Positions 55,182-64,000 of a stretch of 64,000 bases of DNA are shown piece by piece. Position 1 is the stretch's first letter. Every line of letters begins with the position of its first letter. A model generated the notes under the pieces. That model was not told where the DNA came from. It did not search any database and worked only from the letters and a program-made list of their open reading frames with translations. The stretch comes from Pedobacter cryoconitis. GTDB taxonomy: Bacteria; Bacteroidota; Bacteroidia; Sphingobacteriales; Sphingobacteriaceae. A program made the position numbers and the translations under genes. The DNA lies in NCBI RefSeq assembly GCF_014207135.1, contig NZ_JACHCC010000002.1:490244-554243 (forward strand), given 5' to 3'.

Positions 55182-55712
55182 TTAAAGAGGTTTCTGAATA
55201 CTATTCCCGGTAGTTTTGATTTGATCCAGCAATAACTTAAACCAAACAGTATAGGCTTCTGGATTTATTGCAATTTCACTGGCAACCGCTTCCAGGCTAA
55301 GATACTTCCAGTCTGCGGCTTCTGCCGGATCAGGGACAGGAGCATTATTACTCCATCCAAAAAAAACATGATCAAACTCATGTTCCGTCAACCCATTTTC
55401 CAAAACAGCCTTATAGATAAAGCTAAACTGGTGCGTCAGTAAACAACTCAAACCCATTTCTTCCTTTAGTCTTCGGTTTGCCGCATCAATCAGCGTTTCC
55501 CCCGGCCTGGGATGAGAACAACAGGTATTTGTCCATAACAATGGAGAATGATATTTTCCCGCAGCCCGTTTTTGCAGCAGAAACTCATTTTTATCATTAA
55601 AAACAAAGACAGAGATTGCCCGGTGAAGCAAAGCCCGCTCATGGGCCAGCATTTTCTCCATGATCCCTATTTCATGATCCTGTTCGTCAACCAGCAAAAC
55701 ATACTCTATCAT
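55182..55712 (-). CDS. idi: Isopentenyl-diphosphate delta-isomerase, type 1
   Basis: The 176-residue Nudix-fold enzyme has the active-site Cys in WTNTCCSHPRPGE (about 61-73) and the Glu in LTEHEFDHVFFGW. RRLKEEMG is the Nudix-like metal site. It converts IPP and DMAPP for isoprenoids, which also feed menaquinone side chains. The promoter -7 box lies 20 nt upstream (55732-55739). Confidence 0.96.
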   Translation of the reverse strand: MIEYVLLVDEQDHEIGIMEKMLAHERALLHRAISVFVFNDKNEFLLQKRAAGKYHSPLLWTNTCCSHPRPGETLIDAANRRLKEEMGLSCLLTHQFSFIYKAVLENGLTEHEFDHVFFGWSNNAPVPDPAEAADWKYLSLEAVASEIAINPEAYTVWFKLLLDQIKTTGNSIQKPL

Positions 55713-55731
55713 CTTATATAGATTTAAGATT

Positions 55732-55739
55732 CAAAGATA
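55732..55739 (-). promoter_or_regulatory. -7 box of idi
   Basis: Plus-strand CAAAGATA is TATCTTTG on the minus strand. It directly follows the T-run of the preceding terminator. Confidence 0.5.
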
Positions 55740-55775
55740 AAAAAAAAGCTGCCCCTTTGTTCAAAAGGGACAGCT
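55740..55775 (-). terminator. Terminator of the lipocalin-like gene
   Basis: AGCTG-C-CCCTTT pairs with AAAGGG-A-CAGCT around a 5-nt loop and is followed on the minus strand by a run of T. It lies 28 nt past the stop codon. Confidence 0.85.
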
Positions 55776-55802
55776 CAAAAGGTGTTATGTTTGATGTAAG
55801 GC

Positions 55803-56288
55803 CTATTTCATTGCTTTAGAGAAGTTCATGATAATATAAGCTGAACCGTTTCCGTAATCTACAGGTGATTTCAAAACCAGATTATCACCAGTCGCCTGCG
55901 AAAGTACTAATCTATAACCTTCTGTTATATTTTTCGCTTTATCTCCCTCATTTAATTTCTTAAACTGAAAAGTCTGATCAGCAGTGCTTACAGACCAGAA
56001 AATATTTTGCGTTCTTGAAGGACAGTCAGCCGTTCCAGGAAGCATATATGTCCCATTTCCGCTATTTGTCAGTTTCCATGTACTGCCAATAAAACATTTG
56101 TATGAAGCTTCGTTGAAAAGAGATTTGATATTAGCAGCGGGTACGCCATCAAAAGTGATATCGTTTAAAACCCAATTACCACTCACATTACCTCTTTTTA
56201 AGCCTGCTGTTGCACCTTTAGGGGAACAACTTTGTAACAGCATTAATGAACTACATAAAATGGCTGCTATTAATAATATTCTTTTCAT
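55803..56288 (-). CDS. Lipocalin-like lipoprotein
   Basis: From the ATG at 56288 (MKRILLIAAILCSSLMLLQSC, lipobox) the product is 161 residues. The mature part has a lipocalin-type start GNWVLNDITFDGVP and an evenly spaced strand pattern (FKKLNEGDKAKNITEGYRLVL). It should be anchored to the envelope; the ligand is unknown. Upstream ATG codons would overlap the divergent gene at 56353 and add a non-signal sequence. Confidence 0.8.
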   Translation of the reverse strand: MKRILLIAAILCSSLMLLQSCSPKGATAGLKRGNVSGNWVLNDITFDGVPAANIKSLFNEASYKCFIGSTWKLTNSGNGTYMLPGTADCPSRTQNIFWSVSTADQTFQFKKLNEGDKAKNITEGYRLVLSQATGDNLVLKSPVDYGNGSAYIIMNFSKAMK

Positions 56289-56352
56289 ATACTTGTGTTT
56301 TTTCAAACCTCTTACATAAATCCTGCCAAAAAACACTAAAACGACGAATTCT

Positions 56353-57468
56353 ATGAAGACCGAAACCATTGCGATCCATGCCGGGAATTTAACTCACAGT
56401 ACAACAGGGGATGTAACTCCACCTATCAGCCTTTCGACAACTTTCTTCAGAGATGAAAATGGTGGCTACCCGGGCGGACATATGTATAGCCGTGTCAGCA
56501 ATCCTAACCGTTCCGCATTAGAGAAGGTAATGGCCGATCTGGAGAAAGGTGAAGAGTGCTGCGCATTCTCATCAGGAAATACCGCTGGAATGTCGGTTTT
56601 TCAGGCCCTCCCTCCCGGAAGCCATATTATTGCGCCCGATGATATGTACTGGGGATTTAAAAAACAGCTCTTATCTATCTTTACGGGTATTCTGGAAATA
56701 GACTTTGTAGATCAGACGCAACTTCAGACCATAGAAAATCATATTAAAAGTAATACGGCTATGATATGGATGGAGACGCCGTCCAATCCACTGCTCAAGG
56801 TCACTGATATAGCTGCGATTGCTGCGATTGCTAAAAAAAATCAGTTAATCCTGGCCTGTGACAGTACTTTTGCTTCTCCATGTTTCCAGAACCCCATCCT
56901 TCATGGAGCAGATATCGTCATGCATTCTTCAACCAAATACATAGGTGGCCACAGCGATGTTCTTGGCGGCATCCTGGTTACTGCTGTTAAAAATGAGTTC
57001 TGGGACAAAATCAGGAACATTCAGCAAATTGGTGGGGCTGTACCCTCTCCGTTTGACTGCTATCTCTTACTGAGAAGTATTAAAACACTACCCTACAGGA
57101 TGAGAGGTCATGCAGAAAACGGTATGGCACTGGCTCAGTATTTAGCGGACCACCCGAAAATAGAAGCTGTATTTTATCCTGGATTGCCCTCCCACCCTCA
57201 GCATGAAATTGCAAAAAAACAGATGAGTGCTTTTGGCGGCATGTTATCTATACTGGTCAAAGGCGATGCCGGCAATGCAAGAAGAGTAGTTAATACAGTA
57301 AAACTTTTTGCACAGGCTACTAGCCTTGGTGGAGTGGAAAGTTTAATCGAACACAGAGCTTCTGTAGAAGGCCCGGATACCAAAACCCCACAGAATTTAA
57401 TTCGGGTATCTGTTGGACTCGAACACATTGATGACCTTATCGCTGATTTATCGGCTGCCTTAGGTTAA
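56353..57468 (+). CDS. Cys/Met metabolism PLP enzyme (cystathionine gamma-synthase/beta-lyase type)
   Basis: The 371-residue enzyme has the fold of trans-sulfuration enzymes. Signatures are PPISLSTTFFRDENG, YSRVSNPNR, the PLP-Lys in VMHSSTKYIGGHSDVLGG (about 192-209) and GGVESLIEHRAS near the C-terminus. It may form cystathionine or cleave it to homocysteine; the class cannot be set from these motifs. It is upstream of, and codirectional with, the met cluster but separated by a terminator and its own promoter. Confidence 0.93.
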   Translation: MKTETIAIHAGNLTHSTTGDVTPPISLSTTFFRDENGGYPGGHMYSRVSNPNRSALEKVMADLEKGEECCAFSSGNTAGMSVFQALPPGSHIIAPDDMYWGFKKQLLSIFTGILEIDFVDQTQLQTIENHIKSNTAMIWMETPSNPLLKVTDIAAIAAIAKKNQLILACDSTFASPCFQNPILHGADIVMHSSTKYIGGHSDVLGGILVTAVKNEFWDKIRNIQQIGGAVPSPFDCYLLLRSIKTLPYRMRGHAENGMALAQYLADHPKIEAVFYPGLPSHPQHEIAKKQMSAFGGMLSILVKGDAGNARRVVNTVKLFAQATSLGGVESLIEHRASVEGPDTKTPQNLIRVSVGLEHIDDLIADLSAALG

Positions 57469-57477
57469 AAAACCAAT

Positions 57478-57505
57478 AAATAGCCTCAAAACGTTGAGGC
57501 TATTT
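57478..57505 (+). terminator. Rho-independent terminator after the trans-sulfuration gene
   Basis: A perfect 12-bp stem AAATAGCCTCAA/TTGAGGCTATTT with AACG loop is followed by T-rich sequence, 10 nt past the stop. Confidence 0.9.
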
Positions 57506-57556
57506 TAATTTTAAACAACTCATAAACAGAATGTTGACTATTTTTCAGAATATTAT

Positions 57557-57587
57557 TTTGGAAATAATTTCAATAACACTACATTTG
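57557..57587 (+). promoter_or_regulatory. Bacteroidota promoter of the met operon leader
   Basis: A -33 TTTG (57557-57560), a 19-nt spacer and -7 TACATTTG (57580-57587) match the consensus. Transcription would start near 57594, with the riboswitch downstream. Confidence 0.8.
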
Positions 57588-57631
57588 TAACCATATAGCG
57601 AAAGCTATTCAAGTCAACCCCTTCGGGTTTG

Positions 57632-57742
57632 ATTTATAAAGAAGTGGCGAGAGACAGGCTCCGAGACCCACTGGCAACCCTCCCAAATGGAGAAGGTGCC
57701 AATTCCTGACCAATCAGCATATTGCTTTTTGGAAAGATAAAT
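57632..57742 (+). promoter_or_regulatory. SAM-I (S-box) riboswitch
   Basis: The region carries conserved S-box elements: AGAAGTGGCGAGAGACAG..., CACTGGCAACC and GGTGCCAATTCCTG, then GAAAGATAA. P1 pairs ATTTAT (57632-57637) with ATAAAT (57737-57742). It begins about 40 nt after the predicted transcription start, behind two small hairpins (57595-57608 and one near 57617-57632). SAM binding would lower expression of the genes behind it. The leader ATG is 8 nt past P1, so control of its translation is possible. Confidence 0.92.
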
Positions 57743-57750
57743 TAAGACAA

Positions 57751-57849
57751 ATGAAAACAATACACCAACAATCGCATTCAGGCGAACCGGCTCTTTACAC
57801 AACCCGCACACAGCAAACTACTGCATGTATGTGTTGTTGCATCGGCTAA
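57751..57849 (+). CDS. 32-residue leader peptide with a terminal Cys cluster
   Basis: The short ORF begins 8 nt after the riboswitch (ATG 57751) and ends at TAA (57847-57849). It codes for 32 residues that end in ACMCCCIG: four Cys and one Met codon in five positions. A run of scarce-amino-acid codons at the end of a short ORF in a sulfur-gene leader is typical of attenuator peptides. Five bases in the Cys codons (GTTGC, 57836-57840) could pair with GCAAC at 57907-57911. This is inference; there is no proof of translation. Confidence 0.6.
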   Translation: MKTIHQQSHSGEPALYTTRTQQTTACMCCCIG

Positions 57850-59282
<1,433 letters not shown>

Positions 59283-59306
59283 GAAAGCATAAAAAAGACA
59301 AAAACA

Positions 59307-60365
59307 ATGTCATCAACACATATATATAACTATCCTAAACAATTCAAACTCGAGAACGGGAAGAAACTGCGCGGATTACAAATCAGCTATCAGACATTTG
59401 GGAAACTAAATACTGCTAAAGATAATGTAATCTGGGCATGTCACGCGCTGACTGCAAATGCAGATGTACTGGATTGGTGGAAAGGGTTATTCGGGGAAAA
59501 GAATTTATTTAATCCTGAAGAGCATTTTATCATCTGTGCCACTGTGATCGGTTCTCATTACGGAAGTACAAATCCACTGAGCAGCAACCCCGTTACAGAA
59601 ACCCCATACTATCTGTCTTTCCCGGAATTTACCATAAGAGACCTGGTACACGGGCATCAGTTACTGGCTGAACATCTCGGTATCAAAAAAATAAAGGTGC
59701 TTATTGGTGGTTCACTGGGCGGACAACAAGCTTCAGAGTGGGCAATCAGTGCAGGAAGTAATATTGAAAATCTGATTCTGGTAGCAACCAATGCTTTTCA
59801 CTCCCCATGGGGTATTGCTTTCAATGAAAGTCAGCGGCTGGCTATTACCGCAGACCGCAGCTTTTATGCACAGAAACCTGACGGCGGAGTAAAAGGACTG
59901 AAAGTTGCCAGAAGCATAGCCTTGCTTTCTTATCGTACTTACGAAGCTTACAGCACTACACAGTTGGAAAGTGTTAACGAAAAAACAGGTGATTTCCGCG
60001 CTTCCTCCTATCAGAATTACCAGGGAGAAAAACTTTGCAAAAGATATAATGCCTATAGCTACTGGTATTTAACCAAAGCAATGGATAGCCATAATGTGGG
60101 CCGGGGAAGGAAAAGCGTCATTGATGCCCTGAATACCATCAAATCAAACACACTGGTGATTGGAATTGAGAATGATTTTCTGTTTCCAATTTCGGAACAG
60201 GAGTTTTTAGGAAAACATATCCCGGGCGCAGAATTCCATAGTATTAAATCGGCCTATGGACATGATGGTTTCCTGATTGAAACTGACATCCTGACTAATA
60301 TCATCGGTAACTTTCTTAAAGAAAGTGTAAATAAAAAAATTATTAAACTGCATAAAACAGCATAA
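59307..60365 (+). CDS. metX: Homoserine O-acetyltransferase MetX
   Basis: The 352-residue alpha/beta hydrolase-type acyltransferase has a nucleophile Ser in IGGSLGGQQASEWA (about 132-145) and a catalytic His in YGHDGFLIETD. The N-terminal half has YQTFGKLN and VIWACHALTANADV, as in MetX. It activates homoserine with acetyl-CoA; acyl specificity (acetyl versus succinyl) is from family. It ends one base before the hom start. Confidence 0.94.
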   Translation: MSSTHIYNYPKQFKLENGKKLRGLQISYQTFGKLNTAKDNVIWACHALTANADVLDWWKGLFGEKNLFNPEEHFIICATVIGSHYGSTNPLSSNPVTETPYYLSFPEFTIRDLVHGHQLLAEHLGIKKIKVLIGGSLGGQQASEWAISAGSNIENLILVATNAFHSPWGIAFNESQRLAITADRSFYAQKPDGGVKGLKVARSIALLSYRTYEAYSTTQLESVNEKTGDFRASSYQNYQGEKLCKRYNAYSYWYLTKAMDSHNVGRGRKSVIDALNTIKSNTLVIGIENDFLFPISEQEFLGKHIPGAEFHSIKSAYGHDGFLIETDILTNIIGNFLKESVNKKIIKLHKTA

Positions 60366-61607
60366 ATGAGCACGAAACTTAAAATTGGAATATTCGGTTT
60401 TGGAGTAGTTGGACAAGGATTACATGACATCATCCGTGGCCAGGACTTAAACCTGGAGATCATTAAAATAGCGATCAAGAATCCCGACAAAAAACGTAGC
60501 CTGGATCCTGGACTTTTCACAACTAATCATGATGAAATTCTCGACAACCCTGAAATCAATACTATCGTAGAATTAATAGATGATGCTGACGCAGCATTCA
60601 TCATCGCTAAAAGAGCTTTAACCAGTGGTAAACACGTCGTATCAGCCAACAAAAAAATGATTGCCAATCACTTGGCCGAGCTGGTTGAATTACAGGCTAA
60701 ATATGGTGCTTCACTCCTGTATGAGGGTGCAGTATGCGGAAGTATCCCGATTATCAGAAACCTGGAAGAATACTATGATAACGAATTGCTTCATGGCATA
60801 AGCGGAATCTTTAATGGTTCGTCAAACTATATCTTATCCAAGATATTCAATGAAAATGTACCTTATGCAGCTGCATTACTGGAGGCACAGGCACTGGGTT
60901 TTGCAGAAACTGACCCGATTATGGATGTAGGCGGTTATGATCCGAAATTCAAACTGGCCATTGCTACAGCGCATGCTTACGGCTTATTTATTAATCCGGA
61001 TAAGATTCTGAATGTCGGTATCCAGAATTTGTCTGAACATGATATACAGTATGCAAGGGAAAAGAATTATAAAATCAAACTGGTCCCTACTGCACGTAAG
61101 ATCAGCACAAAACAGGTTGTAACTTATGTATTGCCAAAATTTGTGAAGTCGGATGATTTTCTGTTTAATGTAGAAAACGAGTATAATGGTGTGACTGTAC
61201 AGGCAGCTTTTGCTGACAAACAATTCTTTTTTGGAAAAGGAGCCGGCGGACATCCAACCGGAGCAGCAGTGCTTTCGGATATCGCAGCCCTGAGATATGG
61301 TTACAGATATGAGTATAAGAAATATCATCAGCAGAACGGCCTGATTCATACTGACAATGTGAATATTGAAGTATATCTGAGATATACACATGAGTATACT
61401 GTAGAAAAACTAAAGATTGAAAACATTGTAGAGCGTTTCTCGAGGAATGACTTTAAATACGTGATCGGAAGTGTAAGTCTGAAATCGCTGTTGGCAAATA
61501 AAGATTTACTGGTCCAAAAAGATATATTCATAGCACATACGGGCAAGTTTACCTATACTGATCAGCAGATCCAGGCGGTTGTAGCCGAAGAGGCACTGGT
61601 CAACTAA
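60366..61607 (+). CDS. hom: Homoserine dehydrogenase
   Basis: The 413-residue enzyme has the NAD motif IGIFGFGVVGQGL (7-19), a substrate-binding AVCGSIPIIRNLEEYY and GISGIFNGSSNYILSKI, and an acidic DPIMDVGGYDPKFKLAIAT. It lacks the aspartokinase domain and a recognisable C-terminal ACT domain, although the last 90 residues may replace it. It makes homoserine for MetX. The stop of metX is directly before its ATG, so the genes are translationally linked. Confidence 0.95.
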   Translation: MSTKLKIGIFGFGVVGQGLHDIIRGQDLNLEIIKIAIKNPDKKRSLDPGLFTTNHDEILDNPEINTIVELIDDADAAFIIAKRALTSGKHVVSANKKMIANHLAELVELQAKYGASLLYEGAVCGSIPIIRNLEEYYDNELLHGISGIFNGSSNYILSKIFNENVPYAAALLEAQALGFAETDPIMDVGGYDPKFKLAIATAHAYGLFINPDKILNVGIQNLSEHDIQYAREKNYKIKLVPTARKISTKQVVTYVLPKFVKSDDFLFNVENEYNGVTVQAAFADKQFFFGKGAGGHPTGAAVLSDIAALRYGYRYEYKKYHQQNGLIHTDNVNIEVYLRYTHEYTVEKLKIENIVERFSRNDFKYVIGSVSLKSLLANKDLLVQKDIFIAHTGKFTYTDQQIQAVVAEEALVN

Positions 61608-61633
61608 TTCTTCTATACAGAGAAGCATCAGAT

Positions 61634-61688
61634 AAAAGCAGGTTATTATTCTCAAAGAAGCCATTTCTGAGGACAATAACCTGCTTTT
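61634..61688 (+). terminator. Terminator of the metY-metX-hom operon
   Basis: The perfect 14-bp outer stem AAAAGCAGGTTATT/AATAACCTGCTTTT has a large inner hairpin and is followed by GCTTTTAAT. It lies 27 nt after the hom stop codon. Confidence 0.8.
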
Positions 61689-61863
61689 GCTTTTAATCTG
61701 AAAACCAACCTATTAAACTGCTAGTTATCCTAACAAAGCATAGTCATACTTTTTTTACCTCATATTTAAAATAAAACATCACCAGAAAGAAATTAAACAG
61801 AATAACATAGCGCGCATGTTACTCCTTTGAACAAAATCTGGTTGGTGGATTAATCTTAAATAT

Positions 61864-63888
61864 ATGACAATGGCTGAAAACAACTCTGTAAAGACGAACA
61901 GTACAAATACTGTTGCATTTTCTAACGATCTTAAAAACGCGGTAGAAAAAGATAATAAACTGCTCAATGTATTAGATCCCTATACGGAAAAATACATGAC
62001 CTATAGTAAGGTTTATGATCTTCCTGATGGCAGCCCGCTAACTGATAAAGATATAGACGGTATCGTTTACATAAAAAAAAACGACGCTTATTTTATGCTG
62101 GACCATGACGGTTCGGATATAGATGTAGCTAGATACGGGGCATTGGCAGATGGAGTTTTTGACAATGCAGCAGCCTTTGAAGCCGCTGCAACTGCTGCTT
62201 TAAACCTGAAGGTAGGTATCAAAATACTTGATTCGGCTGATCATAAAAGCTATAATATTACAAGGACGGTAAGAATTAAATTACCGCCTGACCAGTCCTG
62301 CAAATTCTGGATATCTTCTAATGGGGCAGTAATTAAACCAAATGAGATATTGGCAAGCAGTCAGAATATCTTTAAACTGACCCACGATCTCAATAATGAG
62401 TATGTTTTTTTCGCTATCGGACCAGATATTATCTGGCCACTTCCAGAGGGTAAAGTAGAAAGAGCATTTGATAACAATACAGGTGCTGAGGTAAGTATTA
62501 TCGGAAGTCTGACATTCGATGCATCAGCCTTCCCTGTTATTGAAAAACAACTAAACCCAATCAATATAGCCATTCCCCTACAAATTTCTGCAGCAATAAT
62601 TGACATACAGAAAGTACTGATCAAAGATTGCATTGGTTCGGGAATCAGAATATTAGGCCCTAAAACACTGACGATCAGAAACACTGATTTTGATCACGTG
62701 GGCTATAGAGATAAATTTGACGTAATCAGCGATAACGAATATTCAGGGAAAGACAGCTTTGGAGAATGTATCCATATTATGGCAACAAAAGAAAAATCTA
62801 ATATTCAAATTGAAGGATGTAACTTAAAAGGTATAAAAGGCCCAAAATACAAGGTAAGAAGCAGGTCAGGAATTGTATTCGAGTTTTGTGAAAAACATGA
62901 AGCAAAATCAACAATAAGTATTGATGCTTTAAGAATGGATAACTTTGCAAAATGTATCCATATAGAACAAGCTGAAGATTATCTTATAAAAATCTCCAAT
63001 TGTGAATTCTTAAATTTCAACTCTTTACTCGGAAACTCAGTAAACTCTCCAAAATACACCATTTCCAATTGTAATTTACACCTTAATTATCTTGATGGAA
63101 ATGAATCAGTTGGAGGGATGCCAGCTATTGAGATAACCTATGAATCAAATTCGCAGGTTATATTTAAAGAAAGTAACTTCTATTTCGTCGGGGAACCTGC
63201 AAAGAACTTTTTACTGGGAAACACAGAACTGTTTGAAAATTGCAGATTCATAGGAAATGGAAAGGAATTTAGCTTTTATGATGGAGCAAAAACTGTAATG
63301 TTCAACAATTGCTACTTCAACAACGTAGGAACCGCTTCGAACAATCCTACTTTTTCGGGGTATGTCAGTAATTCCATTTTATACAGACTCATTAATTGTA
63401 AGATTGATGGTTTGGATAATCTGATGATGAAAGCGGGAAATCAATCCCTTCAGCAGATCGGTTCAGTTCGCTACACACAAAATCAAAAACTCCAGACTAA
63501 CAATGTATTACCCAATGATCAATTGATCATGGTGCAAAGATTTAATTTCCCGGGTGTGGAGTTCACCATAGACAACATCAATATGCCTTCCCCATTATGG
63601 AAAATGTACAAATTCTCTGGTTTTGTCATTTCTGCAAATGAACTCGACAATTTAAGGGATTTAACCAGAGAGGAATTGGTTAAAAAGGAAGGGTATTATA
63701 TATTAGATGCAATTTTAACCGACCAGGGATGGCATCAGTTTAGCTTTACTAAAATTGGCACGGAACCGGCCGGATACGAAATAGTAACCATAAACGGTGG
63801 CGTAACATGGAGAAAATCTCCAGGAAATGGAGTAACGGATTTAGTCGTTGCATTTTTTCCTTCTCATTGTAAATCATTTCTTATTTAA
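61864..63888 (+). CDS. Right-handed beta-helix (pectate-lyase-3/tailspike-like) protein
   Basis: The 674-residue protein starts with a flexible Asn/Lys-rich part (1-30) and a short region (KVYDLPDGSPLTDKDIDG). It then reads DVARYGALADGVFDNAAAFEAA (about 84-105), the usual entry to beta-helix folds in GH28-like and phage tailspike proteins. Coils follow to about 550 (IEGCNLKGI, ISNCEFLNF, FKESNFYFVG, FNNCYFNNV). The last part (ELVKKEGYYILDAIL) looks like a separate tail domain. No signal peptide or membrane segment is present, unlike secreted polysaccharide lyases. It is flanked downstream by an IS end. Catalysis is not shown. Confidence 0.7.
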   Translation: MTMAENNSVKTNSTNTVAFSNDLKNAVEKDNKLLNVLDPYTEKYMTYSKVYDLPDGSPLTDKDIDGIVYIKKNDAYFMLDHDGSDIDVARYGALADGVFDNAAAFEAAATAALNLKVGIKILDSADHKSYNITRTVRIKLPPDQSCKFWISSNGAVIKPNEILASSQNIFKLTHDLNNEYVFFAIGPDIIWPLPEGKVERAFDNNTGAEVSIIGSLTFDASAFPVIEKQLNPINIAIPLQISAAIIDIQKVLIKDCIGSGIRILGPKTLTIRNTDFDHVGYRDKFDVISDNEYSGKDSFGECIHIMATKEKSNIQIEGCNLKGIKGPKYKVRSRSGIVFEFCEKHEAKSTISIDALRMDNFAKCIHIEQAEDYLIKISNCEFLNFNSLLGNSVNSPKYTISNCNLHLNYLDGNESVGGMPAIEITYESNSQVIFKESNFYFVGEPAKNFLLGNTELFENCRFIGNGKEFSFYDGAKTVMFNNCYFNNVGTASNNPTFSGYVSNSILYRLINCKIDGLDNLMMKAGNQSLQQIGSVRYTQNQKLQTNNVLPNDQLIMVQRFNFPGVEFTIDNINMPSPLWKMYKFSGFVISANELDNLRDLTREELVKKEGYYILDAILTDQGWHQFSFTKIGTEPAGYEIVTINGGVTWRKSPGNGVTDLVVAFFPSHCKSFLI

Positions 63889-63908
63889 TATAAAAGGGTA
63901 CCTTTTGC

Positions 63909-63948
63909 AATGCCCCCAAAAAGTTAGACACTTTCTGGGGGCATTTTT
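63909..63948 (+). terminator. Hairpin with T5 tail at the IS left end
   Basis: AATGCCCCCA pairs with TGGGGGCATT, with an inner 5-bp AAAGT/ACTTT after an A-C mismatch, and is followed by TTTTT. It overlaps the start of the insertion sequence and can stop transcripts entering it. Confidence 0.8.
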
Positions 63949-64000
63949 ATGACAAAAAAAAAGAAACACAGTTTTGATTTCAAGCTTCATTGCGTAAAGC
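63911..64000 (+). mobile_element. Left end of an IS3-like insertion sequence (continues past window)
   Basis: The end begins TGCCCCCAAAAAGTTAGACA, which resembles terminal repeats of IS3-family (IS150-like) elements with TG at the tip, and is followed by a transposase-like ORF 38 nt in. The right end and target duplication are outside the window. Family and tip position are inferred from pattern. Confidence 0.65.
63949..64000 (+). CDS. IS3-type OrfA/transposase N-terminus (partial)
   Basis: An ATG at 63949 opens 17 visible codons, MTKKKKHSFDFKLHCVK, which match the beginning of IS3 OrfA helix-turn-helix proteins (K-rich start, FDFKLHCVK). The rest is beyond the window edge. The start is 6 nt after the hairpin stem. 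Confidence 0.65.
   Translation, partial: MTKKKKHSFDFKLHCVK

Noticed and set aside
60984..61391. A 135-codon minus-strand frame inside hom
   Set aside because: It lies wholly opposite a clear homoserine dehydrogenase frame and shows Cys/Ile-rich noise typical of shadow frames.

Overview
The window looks like chromosomal DNA of a Bacteroidota species of the Sphingobacteriaceae, Pedobacter-like. The reasons are the moderate-to-low GC content, starts with almost no Shine-Dalgarno sequences, several matches to the Bacteroidota promoter (-33 TTTG, -7 TAnnTTTG), and family content: MacB/FtsX-type permeases, GLPGLI-like, DUF6268-like and DUF2807 proteins, 7TM-DISM kinases, LytS/LytTR pairs and futalosine-pathway menaquinone genes. 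The genus is an inference. No rRNA, tRNA or CRISPR array was seen.

Layout. 1-9.0 kb (mostly minus strand): the 5' 684 codons of an FtsX/MacB-type permease behind a sigma-54-like promoter, a MarC-family protein, an ECF42-type sigma factor with its YCII/DGPF partner, a 59-bp MITE-like element, a GH20 hexosaminidase, a small secreted protein (plus strand), and an overlapping sigma-factor/anti-sigma pair. 9.6-18.6 kb: an orphan ECF sigma factor, then a loose set of redox and stress genes (two Crp/Fnr and one AraC regulator, NAD(P)H oxidoreductase, aldo/keto reductase, flavin reductase, SDR), an acetyltransferase and an EamA exporter. 18.6-28.7 kb: a MocR-type regulator divergent from the exporter, a barrel protein, a LytS/LytTR two-component system bracketed by two long perfect hairpins, NudK, a methyltransferase, MsrC and a 7TM-DISM histidine kinase.

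28.8-32.6 kb is a class Ib ribonucleotide reductase operon, nrdHIEF. 32.8-48 kb is mostly housekeeping: LutA-like protein, RecQ, purKE, YqgE, PdxH, 3-hydroxyacyl-CoA dehydrogenase, RuvB, a GNAT-nitrilase fusion, QueG and an M1 peptidase. 48-56.3 kb holds an exonuclease, a 40-residue membrane microprotein, an NlpC/P60 lipoprotein, MutS, an mqnE-phosphatase-mqnA operon, Idi and a lipocalin-like lipoprotein.

56.3-61.7 kb is a sulfur amino acid region. A trans-sulfuration enzyme is followed by a SAM-I riboswitch, a 32-codon leader ORF ending in a Cys cluster, and metY-metX-hom, which together make homocysteine from aspartate semialdehyde and sulfide. The right end carries a beta-helix (tailspike-like) protein without a signal peptide and then the left end of an IS3-like insertion sequence that runs out of the window.

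The best candidates for something new are the riboswitch plus Cys-rich leader in front of metY-metX-hom, the MITE, the sigma-54-like control region of the permease, the operator-like repeats beside the MocR gene, and the unusually long perfect palindromes (44 bp at 48015-48058, and the hairpins flanking the LytS/LytTR genes).
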